Of a stretch of 64,000 bases of DNA, positions 11,506 to 23,028 are shown in pieces. Within the stretch, counting starts at the first letter, position 1. Each line of letters opens with the position of its first letter. Source of the stretch: Knoxdaviesia capensis (Eukaryota > Ascomycota > Sordariomycetes > Microascales > Gondwanamycetaceae); NCBI GenBank assembly GCA_001510575.1, contig LNGK01000003.1:378883-442882 (forward strand), given 5' to 3'. The notes below the pieces were generated by a model. That model saw only the letters and a list, made by a program, of their open reading frames with translations. It did no database searches and was not told where the DNA came from. A program made the position numbers and the translations under genes.

Positions 11506-13514
11506 ACCGAAGATCACCATGTCATCTGAGACAGCTGTACGGACCTTTGAGTTCTTGAAAAAGAGACCTTCGCTTTGTCTGAACTCTGTCTCTGCTCCTC
11601 TCTCCATTCCCGACCTCCGTCATGATGATTTGCCCGATCCTCTGCTCCTCTCTTTCTCCCCTCCAGCTTGATAGCACTACTATGACTCCCCCAAGTGTGC
11701 TTCCAACCAAGCTAGCTCTTCCTCCTGTCCTCTGCCTCTCTCTCTCTCCCTCCTCTCTCCCTCCTCTCTCTTCTTCGGTTTCAGAAATGACCCGAGTGCA
11801 TGTGAGACGAAACCCCCCCAACTGGTCAACCAAGACTGGTCAACCAAGACCCTCCCCCCCTTAAAAACGAAGTCGAAAGACTATGACATGGAGTTTCCCA
11901 CCCTGCATTCCGTTGCACCCCCATTGGGCTTTTCCCCGTCTCTTTATTGGCTGATTTTCTCTCCGACACGATACTACGCTCTGTTTTTGGTTCTACTTGC
12001 GGTCTTTTTTTTTCGCCCTTCCTTTTTCTTGCGTTGAATTCTATCATTATTCCCAGCGAATCCTGCTTGCTCGTCCGGACAATTGTCCGTATCAGGCGTT
12101 TTCTGCACCGACATGACAGATATTGTGGCGAGCGTGTCTTCGTGGCTCTGAGGTGTTACTCTTCCATTCATTTTACAACCTATATTTCTTGTTATTTCTC
12201 TCTACATGGCGGCAGGATCTAGTTTTGTGTGGACTCCCATTTCGATTCTGCAGATTCCATCTTGTATCGGATATTGACTGTTTCGAGCGGTCCTCTTCTT
12301 TTTTTTGTAACTTGCCGATATAAGCCGGCTGACACCGATTTGTTTCTCCCAAGTTTGGAGGCTCTCTTCCACCCACACCTGGCTGGATTAGATTAGATGT
12401 TTTCCCGATATCCTTCTTTTCTCTGGGGTGGCTGGCATCTTGTTGTTGAATACAACACTGGCGAATTTTTTTTCTTGAAGCGTTTACATGTTTTCCATTC
12501 CAAGCATTGCTTCTATCTTATTCTTCACGTATCTATGTGTATATCCTGTCTTGTGTCCAATCCACTTGTCATGTAATAGAAGCATGCTTTCTTGGAGACG
12601 GTCTGATTTCTCATTTCTGCGTTGTGTATGATTCTGTCTGCTTGTGCTGTTTCTTTTTTGCCTTGGTGGGTTCCGTACCAGCCGAGTGGTTCAGTCCCCG
12701 AAAACACCGCAATGCCCATATCCAGCGAAACGCGACTTATCCTCAGTGAAATTGCCGCTGACGCAACGACTTTCTACAACACTATCGGTTCCTGAGGGGT
12801 GGGCGGTGGCGGCGGCGGCAGCATTTAGAGGTGATACATGTTCCACTTAATTACAAGGCTGGCCCGCCCCCACCGGATGGTTGCGTGTGTGTTCCGGGAG
12901 CCACGGCGCACCAGCCCGGAAAAGAAGAAAAAGAGCCAACCGCAAGAGAGCCTCAATTCACTTCGCAAAAAGACATGCAAGCACCAAAACCGCCGTCCCA
13001 TTAACCAAAGATATGCACCGCTATGAATGAACCAAGAAACCCGAAAGAGAGATGTCCCGAGAAAAAAAAGAAAAGAACCAAGAAGAATGCCAAAAAGAAC
13101 ATAGCACAAACAATGTCTTTCAAAAAGCCGGCCCGCCTCCCCAATACTTCCCGCCCGAAATAGCGATGTGGCACAGACTACAGAGTGCCTCCCGAAACAT
13201 GCAGCTCTCCAGAAAATGTCCAGAGCAGCAAACAGAAATCCTCCTCACCGCGCAGAAAAGAAGGAAAACCAAATACCCAAGAAAGAGAAAACTAAGAGCA
13301 AAGAAAGGAGAAAAGAAAAGTCTTGTGGTGGTACATCTAGGCGTGTTTGCATGTGTGGTGCTTGGCTACACTACACGCGGCTTGCCCCTGCAGAGCTGGC
13401 TCGGTGAAGAGCCATCGGGACACTGCGTGAAACAGCTCGCCGAGGCTGAGCCTGACGCCCGGGACGAACGCAGTGGCAGTGTGCCTTTTGCAGACAGAAT
13501 AGTCTTCAATCACG
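11506..13514. other. 3' region and intergenic DNA
   Basis: CT-rich up to about 12500, so the 3' UTR of the 11047 gene may be long. No further gene recognised. Confidence 0.5.
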
Positions 13515-15007
13515 TTACACACGTCCCTGTTCAGCATCGCGCGACGGCTCAGGCCAGGCAATCCAATGCAACAGGCGGTGGCGGCGGTGGCGGCGACGGC
13601 CAGCAGAGTCCAGATCGGCCACATGCTCGTTGTGGGTGCTGGTAGCCCCGGTGTCATAGTCGTCCTCGTCGTCGTCGTCGGGCAGGCCGGGGGCGAGGTT
13701 GACCATGGAGTTTGCGAGGCTGTTGACGGCGGACGGGATGACGCCCTGCGGGGGCAGGTCGAGGCCGCTGGGGGCCGGGTTATCGGGCTCGGAGCCGTCG
13801 CGCTCGAACAGGAAGATGTCGTACATCAGGCCGCCGAAGAGGGCGCCGCAGAAGGGGGCGATGATGGGGACCCAGAAGTAGTGGCGGCCGAATTTCCAGA
13901 CCTCGGTGCCGTAGCCGAGGATGTAGATGGCGAGGCGGGGGCCGAAGTCGCGGGCGGTGTTGATGGCATAGCCGGTCTGCCAGCCGAAGGCGGCGCCGAT
14001 GCCGAAGATGAGGAAGAAGAAGGCGAGCGGGGTGAGGGCGGGGCCGGCGGGCAGGGCGTGGGCGCCGCGGGGGTCGACGAGGGCGAAGATGGTGAACATG
14101 AGCAGGGCGCTGGCGATGAACTCGGAGAGGAACTGGCGGCCGGGCATGTTGCCGATGAGCGGGGCGGGGAAGGTGCAGAAGATGCCGGCGGTCGAGGTGG
14201 GCAGGCCGACGGTGCGCACGCCGACGCCGCCCTCGAAGGCGTCGATGGCGGCGGTGTAGTTGAAGTACACGACGAAGGCGGCGGCCATGGCGCCGAGGAT
14301 CTGGGCGGTGACGTAGATGGGGAACTTGTACCAGGGGTGGCCGCGCAGCAGGCAGTTGGTGAAGGTCACGGCGGGGTTCAGGTGGCCGCCGGAGCGGGAG
14401 GCCACGTACACGCCGAGCATGACGCCGATTCTGGAGAAAGGGTTAGCGGGGGATCTGGGGGGGAAAAGCCGAGCGGGAAGAAAGATGATACGCACCCCCA
14501 CACCCAGTTGATGCTCTGGTAGTCGCCGTTCTTGCCGTCGCTCAGCGTGACCTGGGCCACGACGCCGTCGCCGAAGACGATCAGGATGAAGGTGCCCCAG
14601 AACTCGGAGAGCGGCTCGCGGCACGCATGGCGGATGCTCAGCCACGACCAGCGGCTGGGCAGGGCGGCCCTGACGGCGGGGCGGCGGCGGCGCAGCCCCT
14701 TTTCGGAGGAGGAGAACCCGGCGTCGCGGCGGCTCACGTGGCTGCGGATGCGCACGGCGGCGCGGTGGCGCACCCCGCCGCCGCCATTACCGCTGGCGGC
14801 GCTGTCGGGGCCGGTGGTGCCGGGGGCGGCCGGGGCCGGGGCCGCGCGCAGCAGGCCGCCGGCGGGCTTGGCGGCGGGCGGCTTGTCGGGGTCGAGGCAC
14901 GACGAGGTGCGCGAGGTGCCGGCGGACGGGTGGTCGAGGTGCTGCGGCGGCGAGAGCGACGGCGACGGCGGGGTCAGCGGGGGCTTGGCGAAGGTCTTCT
15001 CGGACAT
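13515..15007 (-). CDS. Aquaglyceroporin (MIP family) with NPA/NTA boxes
   Basis: Membrane channel for glycerol and/or water. Exon 1 is 14496-15007 and exon 2 is 13515-14430. The 65-nt intron (14431-14495, GTGCGT, GCTAAC branch, CAG) restores the family motif NWVWGIGVMLG, and the product is 475 residues. Residues 1-130 are a Pro/Ser/Ala-rich cytosolic tail; the six-helix channel core spans about 135-385. The first box is canonical, SGGHLNPAV (Asn189-Ala191). The second reads AINTARDFGPR (Asn328-Thr329-Ala330), so Pro is replaced by Thr. The Asp after the Arg is typical of glycerol facilitators. The C-terminal tail is acidic, then Arg/His-rich. Fungal members serve in osmotic balance. The leader holds a GT repeat and a telomere-like TTAGGG motif. 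Confidence 0.93.
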
Positions 15008-15053
15008 GGCTGCGGTTGTGTGTGTGTGTGTGTATGCTTCCGCAAGTGGCCAA

Positions 15054-15066
15054 GGGTTAGGGTTTT
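15054..15066. promoter_or_regulatory. Telobox-like GGGTTAGGGTTTT in the aquaglyceroporin leader
   Basis: Lies 47-59 nt upstream of the ATG at 15007, beside a (GT)n tract at about 15018-15032. Confidence 0.4.
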
Positions 15067-16751
15067 ACGTGAGGGTCGGGTGTGTTAGACGGAGTCGGCT
15101 AGGTTGGGCCGGATCGGGGAAAGAGAGGCGTAGGGGAAGGGGACGAAGATCGGCAGATCGGGGGAAGGAGAAGGAAGATCGATGATACGAACGGACGACT
15201 GGGAAATCCTAAGGCCCGGACGGTTTCTCAGATGGACGAGCATGCGTCTTTATACGTTTTCCCTCTGCTTCTCCCCCCTCTTCCCGGATTCTACGGTGGT
15301 TCCCACTACCGGGTTTTTTTTTTTCTTTCTTTTTTTTTTAGAGAGGAACCGGTCCAGGGCCAGCATCGACTAACACTGCGACTATCATCGCTTTTCTCGC
15401 TCTCATGTGTTCGGCGTAGTTTAGTCGTCTGAGCAGAGTCGCCCCGAGACTAACCCAGTTGCATCATCCCCCCCCCCCAAGTTGGCAGAGGGGGAAGAGG
15501 GGGCGAGTGTCGATTTAGGCCCAGTTCGGTGATGTGGTTCGGGTACGAGGTTCTCCAGAGCCTCAACGTGCAAAAATCTGGGGCGGCGGCGTACTTCCCC
15601 ATGCGGTGTAGTGGTGGAATCGGTGGTGGAATCGTTCCCCTCCCCGTGATGGCGGGTTCTGGGGGAGGGTTCCGAGGCACACCACCACATCCGATACTGA
15701 GTCGAACATACGAGGGACCTCTCTCTCTCTCTCTGGCTCTCTCTCCACCAACCCCGTTATTTTCTTTATTGCTTGCTCCTTTTTTTCCTCCCCCCGGGGT
15801 TGTCTGGTGTGGAGGAAGGGCGGCCCACTTCGCCCATCCTACTCCGGCGGCTCTGCTGATAGCGCCATAATTCTCTAATGCGCTCCACCTGTAGAAGATT
15901 CGGGGGTGGGTGGAGTGGTTCTTGCGGGGGCGCCACGGGCGTGCTCGGCGGATTTAAAAAGAGCCTCACGAATTTTTTTTTAATTGAGTTCTTCTTCTTT
16001 TCTGTGGGGTGGGCGTGGGCCGGCCAGGTGTAAGCGTGCTTGGGGGATTCAGGGACTGGAACCAACACACACTCCGGCAGACACCCGAACGGGTTCTCTC
16101 GCAGTTTCTCTGGCCGGTATTCTTACCAATAGTGACAAATGGCAGAACCGATCGCCTCTTCTACGGCCCCGGGGAACTTTCTCTGTGTGAACCGCTCACT
16201 TAGACTCCCCAGATTCCGAAGAACTTGCGGGAATTGCTCACCCTGGATCCAGCTGAGGGTCGAGTCAGGGTCCAAAGTGGTCGCGCCAGAGAGCGGACAA
16301 GCGCTTTGGTCGCCAGCGCGACTGGTTGTAGGAGTGAAAAGCTAAGTGGTACTGAGAGACAGAGGAAACGAACGACCTCTGAGGGATGCGATGCACGCCT
16401 CACCTCTGGAATGCGCGAGTCCGGACTGCGGAGGTTCCGCCATATCGCTCACGCTATTGCCAACCCAGGAAGTGCATATAGACCGCCGGTCTTACTCCAG
16501 CTTTGTCGATGATTTCGCCCGATCGCAGACGTCAAAGGATCTGTCACTCCAGGCCTTCTTCGACGCCGTTCGTTTGCCTGGAGACGGCCCAGAAATTAGT
16601 CCTCGATTCCGATAGCGATGTGGTTGCAGAGGCCAAGGAAACGCTTGGCCAGAGCATAATCAGCTTTGCTCAGACATTGAGGAGCGACCTTGCTGTCTCA
16701 CCCTTGGCATATCCCCGGACTTTGCCCGCGCACGAGAACTCCCGGGTCCCC

Positions 16752-16766
16752 AACCCTAAACCCTGA
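16752..16766. promoter_or_regulatory. Telobox-like AACCCTAAACCCTGA
   Basis: One exact AACCCTAA followed by a near copy, in DNA that is not convincingly coding. Confidence 0.3.
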
Positions 16767-16778
16767 CCGTGCGCGCGA

Positions 16779-17480
16779 GTGGTGGTGCCACCGGCGGCGG
16801 ACTTGGGCCAGGTTTCCAACGGCTTCCCCCCAATCGCCCGCGCTGTCGCGCTTTCGCGCAGGCCCAGACGGCCCAGGGAGATTGCCGGAACGCCTGAACG
16901 AACTGTCGACGCTCCGGCAAGATTTGGCTGGTCAGGGGTCGCCGCCGCTGCGTCATTCTCGCGGAAACCTCTGATTTACGTGACGCCGACCGCCGTGTCA
17001 AAGAATCCGGCAGCCATGCGCATGGGCGACGGCAACCACAGCCTCCAAGGCGCGACAGTGTTCAACCCGGTTGAAGCCGCCCATATCCTACCCCATTCTC
17101 TAATGAAGACCGACAAACGCGGCCTCCTCGACTCATGCTCTCCATGGCATGAGTCGAGCCGGTTGAAGTTGAGAAAGACACCCCTCCGCACACATACCGT
17201 CGACGTTCGTTTTCCTCAGCCATGCCTGGGGACATTTTCGCTTCCGGTGACACAAACGCATCTTCTGCCACCAACACGAACGATTGCCCCGGCCGAGCCG
17301 CGTCTCTTGGCCATCCACCGAGCAATAGCTCAGACTCTTCAGCTTTCCGGAGCAGCGGAGTATATTGATGAGATCATGGAGGAGTTGGAGGGTAACTACG
17401 TGCGGTCAGGTGGCTCAACTGCTCGGGATCAGGTCGTGGCATTCCGGGTCTCTGGCTGGCTGGAGACGATTTCATGGTAG
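16779..17480 (+). pseudogene. Possible remnant of a fungal HNH-type endonuclease-domain protein
   Basis: The only recognisable element is FNPVEAAHILPHSL (about 17059-17100). It resembles the core of fungal HNH_2-domain proteins, where a variable stretch leads to an AHI-P-SL motif. The expected preceding Cys-containing strand and the following conserved Trp/Asn-His part are not visible in the same frame. Frames just upstream (16503-16766, with AKETLGQSIISFAQTLRSDL) could be further pieces in another register. I read this as a decayed gene; introns I failed to place are an alternative. The region is not AT-biased, so RIP is not indicated. Confidence 0.3.
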
Positions 17481-18040
17481 CCCTTTTTTTTTTTTTGTCA
17501 CTTCAATTCAATTCAATTCAAAAAATAAAACCCGTTTAGATAACCTGTTCTCCTTAGTTGATAGTTTATTACGATGTTCCCTGCTGGTAATTATTGTGTC
17601 GGGAGGGATTCCATAAATTGACCGAGAAGCCTTTTTTTTTTTTTCTTTTTTCGCTCTCGTTATTCGGCGGCGGGCGGCCCGTTGGTTCCCCGGCGTGGAG
17701 AAGAAGCACAGCACCGAAGGGCCTAGGTGGGAGAAAGATGGGGGAGGTGGAGGAGGAGTTCGAAAAGGCCCTTTTGCAGACGGGTGAACCTTGCTAGGCG
17801 GTGCATCTGGTCTGGCACGCTACGCACCTGGTGATCTCCGTCGGAAGGCGGTATCCGAAAGAAGTGACGAGGAGGGAAGCCAAAGCTGGTAGTGGTGAAG
17901 ACACCACCACGTTATATTGGTGGGGGGTTTTGGGTTTTACTGCGGATCTTTTTATGGGCAATATTGGAAAGAGTTTTCGTATGCGGGTTGGTTCTGCTCG
18001 TGTACAGTACGAAGTGAAGTGATCCGTCGGTGTGAACGTG

Positions 18041-18066
18041 CACACACACACACACACACACACACC
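18041..18066. repeat. (CA)n microsatellite
   Basis: Thirteen CA units, uninterrupted. Confidence 0.95.
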
Positions 18067-18798
18067 TGCGGGTCGATCTCCGGACGCAAGCAGGGCCAAG
18101 AGACGAAGCTATCTATCCGTAGTGTGGGTTGTGTGCGGTGACGAGGCAGGCTATCGGGGGGGGAAACGGCTAGTTTTCCCCGAGATGGGTTTTTGAAAAA
18201 GGAGGGGGGGGGGATGGGATATTTGTGGCCTTGCTTGCTGCCCGGTCGGCCGGATCTGGGCGAGAATTCTTTTGTTCAACTTCAGTGAGGATGAAAGCGC
18301 AAGCCTCGGAAATGGCAAACAGCACAGCGCGATGTGTGTGGGCTGCATTTGGAATGACGTCGACGTCGGCCCGGAAGTCGATTCTCTCTCCTTTTTTTTT
18401 TTGGCTTTTTTCTTTTAGTTCACTCCCCCGGATCTCTCCCAAGGAACACACTTTAAAATCCCCGGATCTGCTCTGGACGAAATAATAGTAAGAAACAGAT
18501 ACTGGAGAGATCGCTGGCTTCTTTTGGAGAATTCGGGGTACAGGACACCACCGGCGGGATTTGGCGTTATGGCCGCCGCCCGGATCCGAGGGACCCTGAG
18601 AGTGGCGACACCTCGTGGGAGAGCCTTTTAAAAATAAAAACAGGGTCGCCGGGCGATGTTGCCTCCGGTGGCGTGCACTTGAGTCAAATACAGTGGGCAT
18701 GGGGACAGAATTAAGAGGAGAAAGGGTCATGAGAGTCGATTCTACAAGCCATTGCGCGGATGACGACGGGTGATGATGTGTGGCGATGGTGGTCGCGG

Positions 18799-18813
18799 TA
18801 GGGTTAGGGTTTG
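18799..18813. promoter_or_regulatory. Telobox-like TAGGGTTAGGGTTTG
   Basis: Tandem GGGTTA in non-coding DNA far from any supported gene (2.4 kb from the next start). Confidence 0.3.
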
Positions 18814-21261
18814 CTTATTGGCTTGCCGGACTACGACGACCGGCCGGTTGAACAAAGCCAGGAACATAGAACGGAGGATGAGAATGTGCACACGAACTTC
18901 ACAAGGCACAACCACTGGTAAGAGACACAGGGACACGGCCTTCAGCTACATACAATGCGTCCAGGCGTACAGTACATTCCCTGCACGGAACGAGCACCGA
19001 TACCCACGTAGCGACGCGGAACCTCACGTCTCACGAGCAACTTCCACCACCCTTTTCATTTTTATTTTATTCCCTTTCCGGACATGCAATGCGAGTGTAA
19101 TCTCCCACCGAGGCTGGTGTTTGTTTATCCTCGGGCTGGAACTCGTACAACCCTTCAGCTACGGAATGGAGACGGGGAAGTGGGTTCGGGGGCAGCGCAG
19201 GACCCAGTTGTCGGCTTTTAGCGGACGACCTTTGCTGGAGGGATGGATATTGCAAATGTGTACGTACCTTCTCGTCGTGAGGGAGCCAGAGAAGACAAGA
19301 GGATACATACACTACACACAGACACAGGCTCTGGAATTCGTGCGCCGGGCCACCCGAGTCGCGTTGGATACCAACACGGGAGACACTTGCGACAAAGTGC
19401 GCGAGAAGTTCAGACAAGAGAGGGACATGTCTGACGGTATTGGAAATATGAAGAAGCATATATATACTGTGTATTGCTGGCGAGGGACTGGATGTGAGAC
19501 AAAAAGTGGGCGGAACTATTGAATTTCTTTTCTCTCTCTTTCTCCTGTGTGTGTGTGTCCATAACTCTCTCCCTTGAGCCAATGTCCCGTGTCCATCATT
19601 CCTGGGAGCCAGGCTGTAATTAGGGGGAGAGGGGACCACAACAAGGAAGAAAAACACCCCCGGCCGGAGATCCCTTGAGTAGTTACATGCTGGTACTGTC
19701 GTACTGGGAGGACATGAGTGGTATGTGTGTAAAAGTCCATGGTAAGCTGCAAGTTGTCTTACTGTGACTGTGTGGAACAGCCAGAAGAAGGGGTATGTAC
19801 TGTATGTTGGGCGTTCACATGCCGGAAGAAAGACTCTTGTGTCCTGGTTCCCGGCCGCGAGAGTGTGGGTGCGGTCCTGCCGTGCACGGCTTGATACGGA
19901 CAGAGACAACAGGGAGGCCGAGGGAGGATGGGCTGGAGGCATCTGAATCCCGGCTGGTGCTGGCTGGATACTGCGATACTGGCGGTTCTGTGCTCGAGGG
20001 TCCCAGCAGTGAGGAGGGCGGTCGTCTCAGAGTGTCACTTGAAGAGAGAACGTGGAGTTTTCATGCAGTGGCTTCAAGGCCGAACATGACGCTTGGTGGC
20101 TCGTCTGGGGAGCATATGCCTTCTCGATACCAGAAGATACTGACACCTAGCAAGAGACAGACGGACCTTATCAGCAGCTGAAGCCATCACCACGAGACGA
20201 GAACAGAGACACAGCAGAAGGAGCGAGACAACCACGCTCAGATATGGACACAGATGGCCCGACGCAAACAGTCCCGTCCCTCTTCATGCTTCCTCTCCAA
20301 GCATGCCGTGCACTGGCTGGCCGGCATTCTCCAGTCAGCTCAATATTGGAGTGCCTCTCTCTTCTTCTCCCTGGGTATGCATGTGTAATAAGTATATGGC
20401 CGGCCTCGTGCACGAGTGACACACGCTTCCTCCCTACTGTGTACTCTTGCCTCTCCCTACTCCCAACTCCATGCCGTCCCACCACGCAATGTATAGCCCA
20501 TCCTCTTGTGACATCCCTTGGAGGAGGGGGGGGGGGACTCGCAAGCAGTTGACATGCAGGAGCACGAGTGATGTTCGATAATCTCAGATCTGGCGTGCTG
20601 CTATCAGTGCCTTGCAGAGCCCGGCACAACCACAGCGTGAAGACCAGAGCTGGCTAGGTGTGAGATGGGAGGAGGAGGAGAAGGGGGAGGAGGAGGAGGA
20701 GGAGGAGGAGGCCAACGCGCCATCGAAGGGAGTTCTGCTCGTTCTGGGAATTCCAGAGCGTCTCGCTCTCGTGAATCAACACGGCAAGCTCGTGTCGTCC
20801 CATCCTCCTTTTTAATTATGGTGTTTCGCCTCCGGGAATTCTCTCATTTCGGGTGTTGGTCGTGTCCTTTTCCTTGTTGAGCCTGCCTCTTGCTGCTTTC
20901 CTTCTTCTTCTCAGCTGTCCCCTGAAGATTTCTCGTCGTCTGGAAGGAATTTTCCTGGATCCCCCTTTCTCTCTCTTTTTCTCGCTCGGTTGTCCGTCTT
21001 TTCTTTCGAGTCACTCTTTTGGTTACACTTCTGCAGTTTCTGTCGCTCATTCCCAGGCTATCGGTTTGGCCCCCTTCGTTCCTTTTGGCAAGCTGGAGAC
21101 GTGTTCTTCTCCCATATAGTCTTTGCGATCCACCACGGCTTTTTCGCTTTCGAGGTACACACTCAGACTGCTTTCTTCCTCCTCCTCTTGTCCTTTGGCA
21201 TCCTTACTCTCTCTGCTTCCTGTTTTGTCTTACGGTCACTGCATAAACCTTCCTCTCCACA

Positions 21262-23028
21262 ATGACTGTCGCCGCTCTGCTCCTCCTGGCTCTGCCGGCC
21301 GCCGCCTGGTCGCCGCATGATCTGTGGCGCAAGGGTGTGGTCAACAACGAGATCTGGCGCCGCCAGGCCACCACCGACCCGTGTGTGCTGACCAGCACGC
21401 TCGACCCGGTCGTGATCACGCTGAACGCCACCACCGTGATGACCTTCACCGGCGACACAACCCTCACTGCCACCATGGACAGCACCACCGTCAGCGGAAG
21501 CTTTAGCACTTCGATGAGCGGCAGCGCCAGCAGCACTGCCACCGGCAACCCGACCGGCCCGACCGGCTCGTCCACCGCCACCGGCAGCTCGTCGTGGCCG
21601 ACCGGATCGTCCAGCAGCGTGTCTAGCAGCTACTCATCGGGTAGCTACAGCCGCTCGTCGTCTCCGACTGGCTCGTCCAGCAGCGTGTCTAGCAGCGACT
21701 CATCCGGTAGCTACAGCCGCTCGTCGTCGTCGTCGTCATCATCGTCGGTGTCCAGCATCGACACGCGCGACCCGGTGCAGCCAACCGACACCACCAGCAC
21801 CACCGCCGGCCCGGTCAACCCGACCGTCACCGTCACCGCCGACCACACCACCACCGTGTACACGACTGTGTACGACAGCATCTGCCCCACCGGTGTGGTG
21901 CCGCACACGTACACCATCACCCATCACTGCAAGGGCAAGGGCCCGTGCCGCCGGCCCACCACCGGCGTGCCCGAAGGCTTCACCACCACCGTGTCCGTGT
22001 GCAGCCACTGCGGCCCGCGCCCCACCACCGCCACCCTCACCGTGCCGTGCGAGCCGACCGCGGCGCCCGTCGACCCTGTTGGCCCCGACGGTCCCGTTAC
22101 TGTTACCAAGTGGGAGACCGTGCTCACCCAGATCTGCCCTACCGGCTGGACCAAGGAGACCTTCACCGTCACCCAGACTTGCCACGACCCCGCCTGCCAC
22201 CGCCCGGCTGGCCCGCCGCCCGGATTCACCACCAGCGTCGCTACCTGCTCCAACTGCGGCCCCAGCCCGGAGGTTGCGACTCTTACTGTCCCGATTCCTG
22301 CCCCGTCGCCCGCTCCTGGCCACTCCCACGGCGGTCCCGCTGGTGGAAACCCCAAGGGTCCTGTTTCCGGTCCTCCCGGCAAGGGCTCCGAGAACGGAAA
22401 CCCCGTCGATCCCGCCAACCCGGCCGCTCCTGGCGTTCCGGGTGCTCCGGGTGCTCCCGCCGGTCCTGGTGGTTCCGGCCGCCCTGGTGCTCCTGCTGGT
22501 CCTGGCTCGCCTGCTGGCCCTGGATCGCCGGCTGGCCCTGGCGCTTCTTCGGCCCCTGGCGCCCCTGGCGCCCCTGGTGCTCCTGGCGCTTCCGTTGCCC
22601 CCGGTGCTCCTTCTGCTCCCGGTGCTTCCGTTGCCCCCGGTGCTCCTTCTGCTCCCGGTGCTTCCGTTGCCCCCGGTGCTCCTTCTGCTCCGGGTGCTTC
22701 CGTTGCCCCCGGTGCTCCTGTCGCCCCCAACGTGCCCGGAGCCTCGGCTGCTCCCAGCGATCCGGGTGCCCCCGTGCTCCCTACCGGCGGCGCGTCTCCC
22801 ACCCGGCCAGCCGGCGGCCGGCCGTCAGCCGACCCCGGCAACCCTGCCAACCCGACCAGCCCGGCCGGGCCCGGCGGCTCGTCGCCCGCATCGCCGGAGT
22901 TGTCTGCCAGTGGCACCGGCACGTCTCCTGCCGCCAGCACCTCGCCCAAGCCCGGCTCGGCGGCCCGCCCGCTGGCCTCGCTGGCAGGCGTGGCGCTCTG
23001 CGGTTTTGCCGTGGCGCTGCTACTGTAA
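21262..23028 (+). CDS. Secreted GPI-anchored cell-wall protein with collagen-like Pro-Gly-Ala repeats
   Basis: Single exon, 588 residues, ATG in CCACAATGA. Residues 1-16 are a signal peptide. A Ser/Thr-rich region with an in-phase 22-residue repeat spans about 80-165. Two homologous Cys modules follow (about 198-265 and 282-345), each running ICPTG, a Thr-rich strand, a Cys-rich turn, GFTT and C-CGP, then a TLTVP strand. Residues 380-500 are PGAPGAP-type collagen-like sequence, partly built from 36-nt DNA repeats. The C-terminus has a small-residue omega region after KPGSAARP and a hydrophobic tail ending VALLL, as in GPI-anchored proteins. It is probably heavily O-mannosylated and located at the plasma membrane or wall. 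The family of the Cys module is unknown to me. Confidence 0.9.
   Translation: MTVAALLLLALPAAAWSPHDLWRKGVVNNEIWRRQATTDPCVLTSTLDPVVITLNATTVMTFTGDTTLTATMDSTTVSGSFSTSMSGSASSTATGNPTGPTGSSTATGSSSWPTGSSSSVSSSYSSGSYSRSSSPTGSSSSVSSSDSSGSYSRSSSSSSSSSVSSIDTRDPVQPTDTTSTTAGPVNPTVTVTADHTTTVYTTVYDSICPTGVVPHTYTITHHCKGKGPCRRPTTGVPEGFTTTVSVCSHCGPRPTTATLTVPCEPTAAPVDPVGPDGPVTVTKWETVLTQICPTGWTKETFTVTQTCHDPACHRPAGPPPGFTTSVATCSNCGPSPEVATLTVPIPAPSPAPGHSHGGPAGGNPKGPVSGPPGKGSENGNPVDPANPAAPGVPGAPGAPAGPGGSGRPGAPAGPGSPAGPGSPAGPGASSAPGAPGAPGAPGASVAPGAPSAPGASVAPGAPSAPGASVAPGAPSAPGASVAPGAPVAPNVPGASAAPSDPGAPVLPTGGASPTRPAGGRPSADPGNPANPTSPAGPGGSSPASPELSASGTGTSPAASTSPKPGSAARPLASLAGVALCGFAVALLL
21595..21726 (+). repeat. Two tandem 66-nt units within the wall-protein gene
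   Basis: Units 21595-21660 and 21661-21726 share a core from CTCGTCCAGCAGCGTGTCTA; both encode a Ser-rich segment with GSSSSVSSS and SSGSYSRSS. Confidence 0.85.
22585..22728 (+). repeat. Four tandem 36-nt units encoding GASVAPGAPSAP
   Basis: Units begin at 22585, 22621, 22657 and 22693; the last differs at its end (Val-Ala-Pro). All are in frame, so copy-number change would lengthen the stalk by 12 residues. Confidence 0.9.

Larger units (their letters stand above)
15008..16778. other. Aquaglyceroporin promoter and intergenic DNA
   Basis: GC-rich leader with two AGGGG pentamers near 15131-15141 (STRE-like), then homopolymer-rich DNA. Open frames at 16225-16766 may belong to the degenerate gene described next; see its entry. 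Confidence 0.4.
17481..21261. other. Gene-poor region, no supported gene
   Basis: 3.8 kb. Holds an AATTC pentamer repeat (about 17504-17520), T-runs, a (CA)n microsatellite at 18041-18066, a double telobox at 18799-18813 and a GGA/GAG-rich tract near 20665-20710. The longest frames (for example minus strand 19067-19942) are low-complexity, without domains or convincing introns. The last 380 nt are the CT-rich leader of the gene at 21262. Confidence 0.5.

Noticed and set aside
19067..19942. 291-codon minus-strand frame in the gene-poor region
   Set aside because: Low-complexity composition, no domain, and no usable start context or intron; likely chance.
21924..22949. 341-codon antisense frame full of Gly-Ala-Pro, collagen-like
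   Set aside because: Mirror of the PGAP repeats of the plus-strand wall protein, which has a signal peptide and GPI tail.
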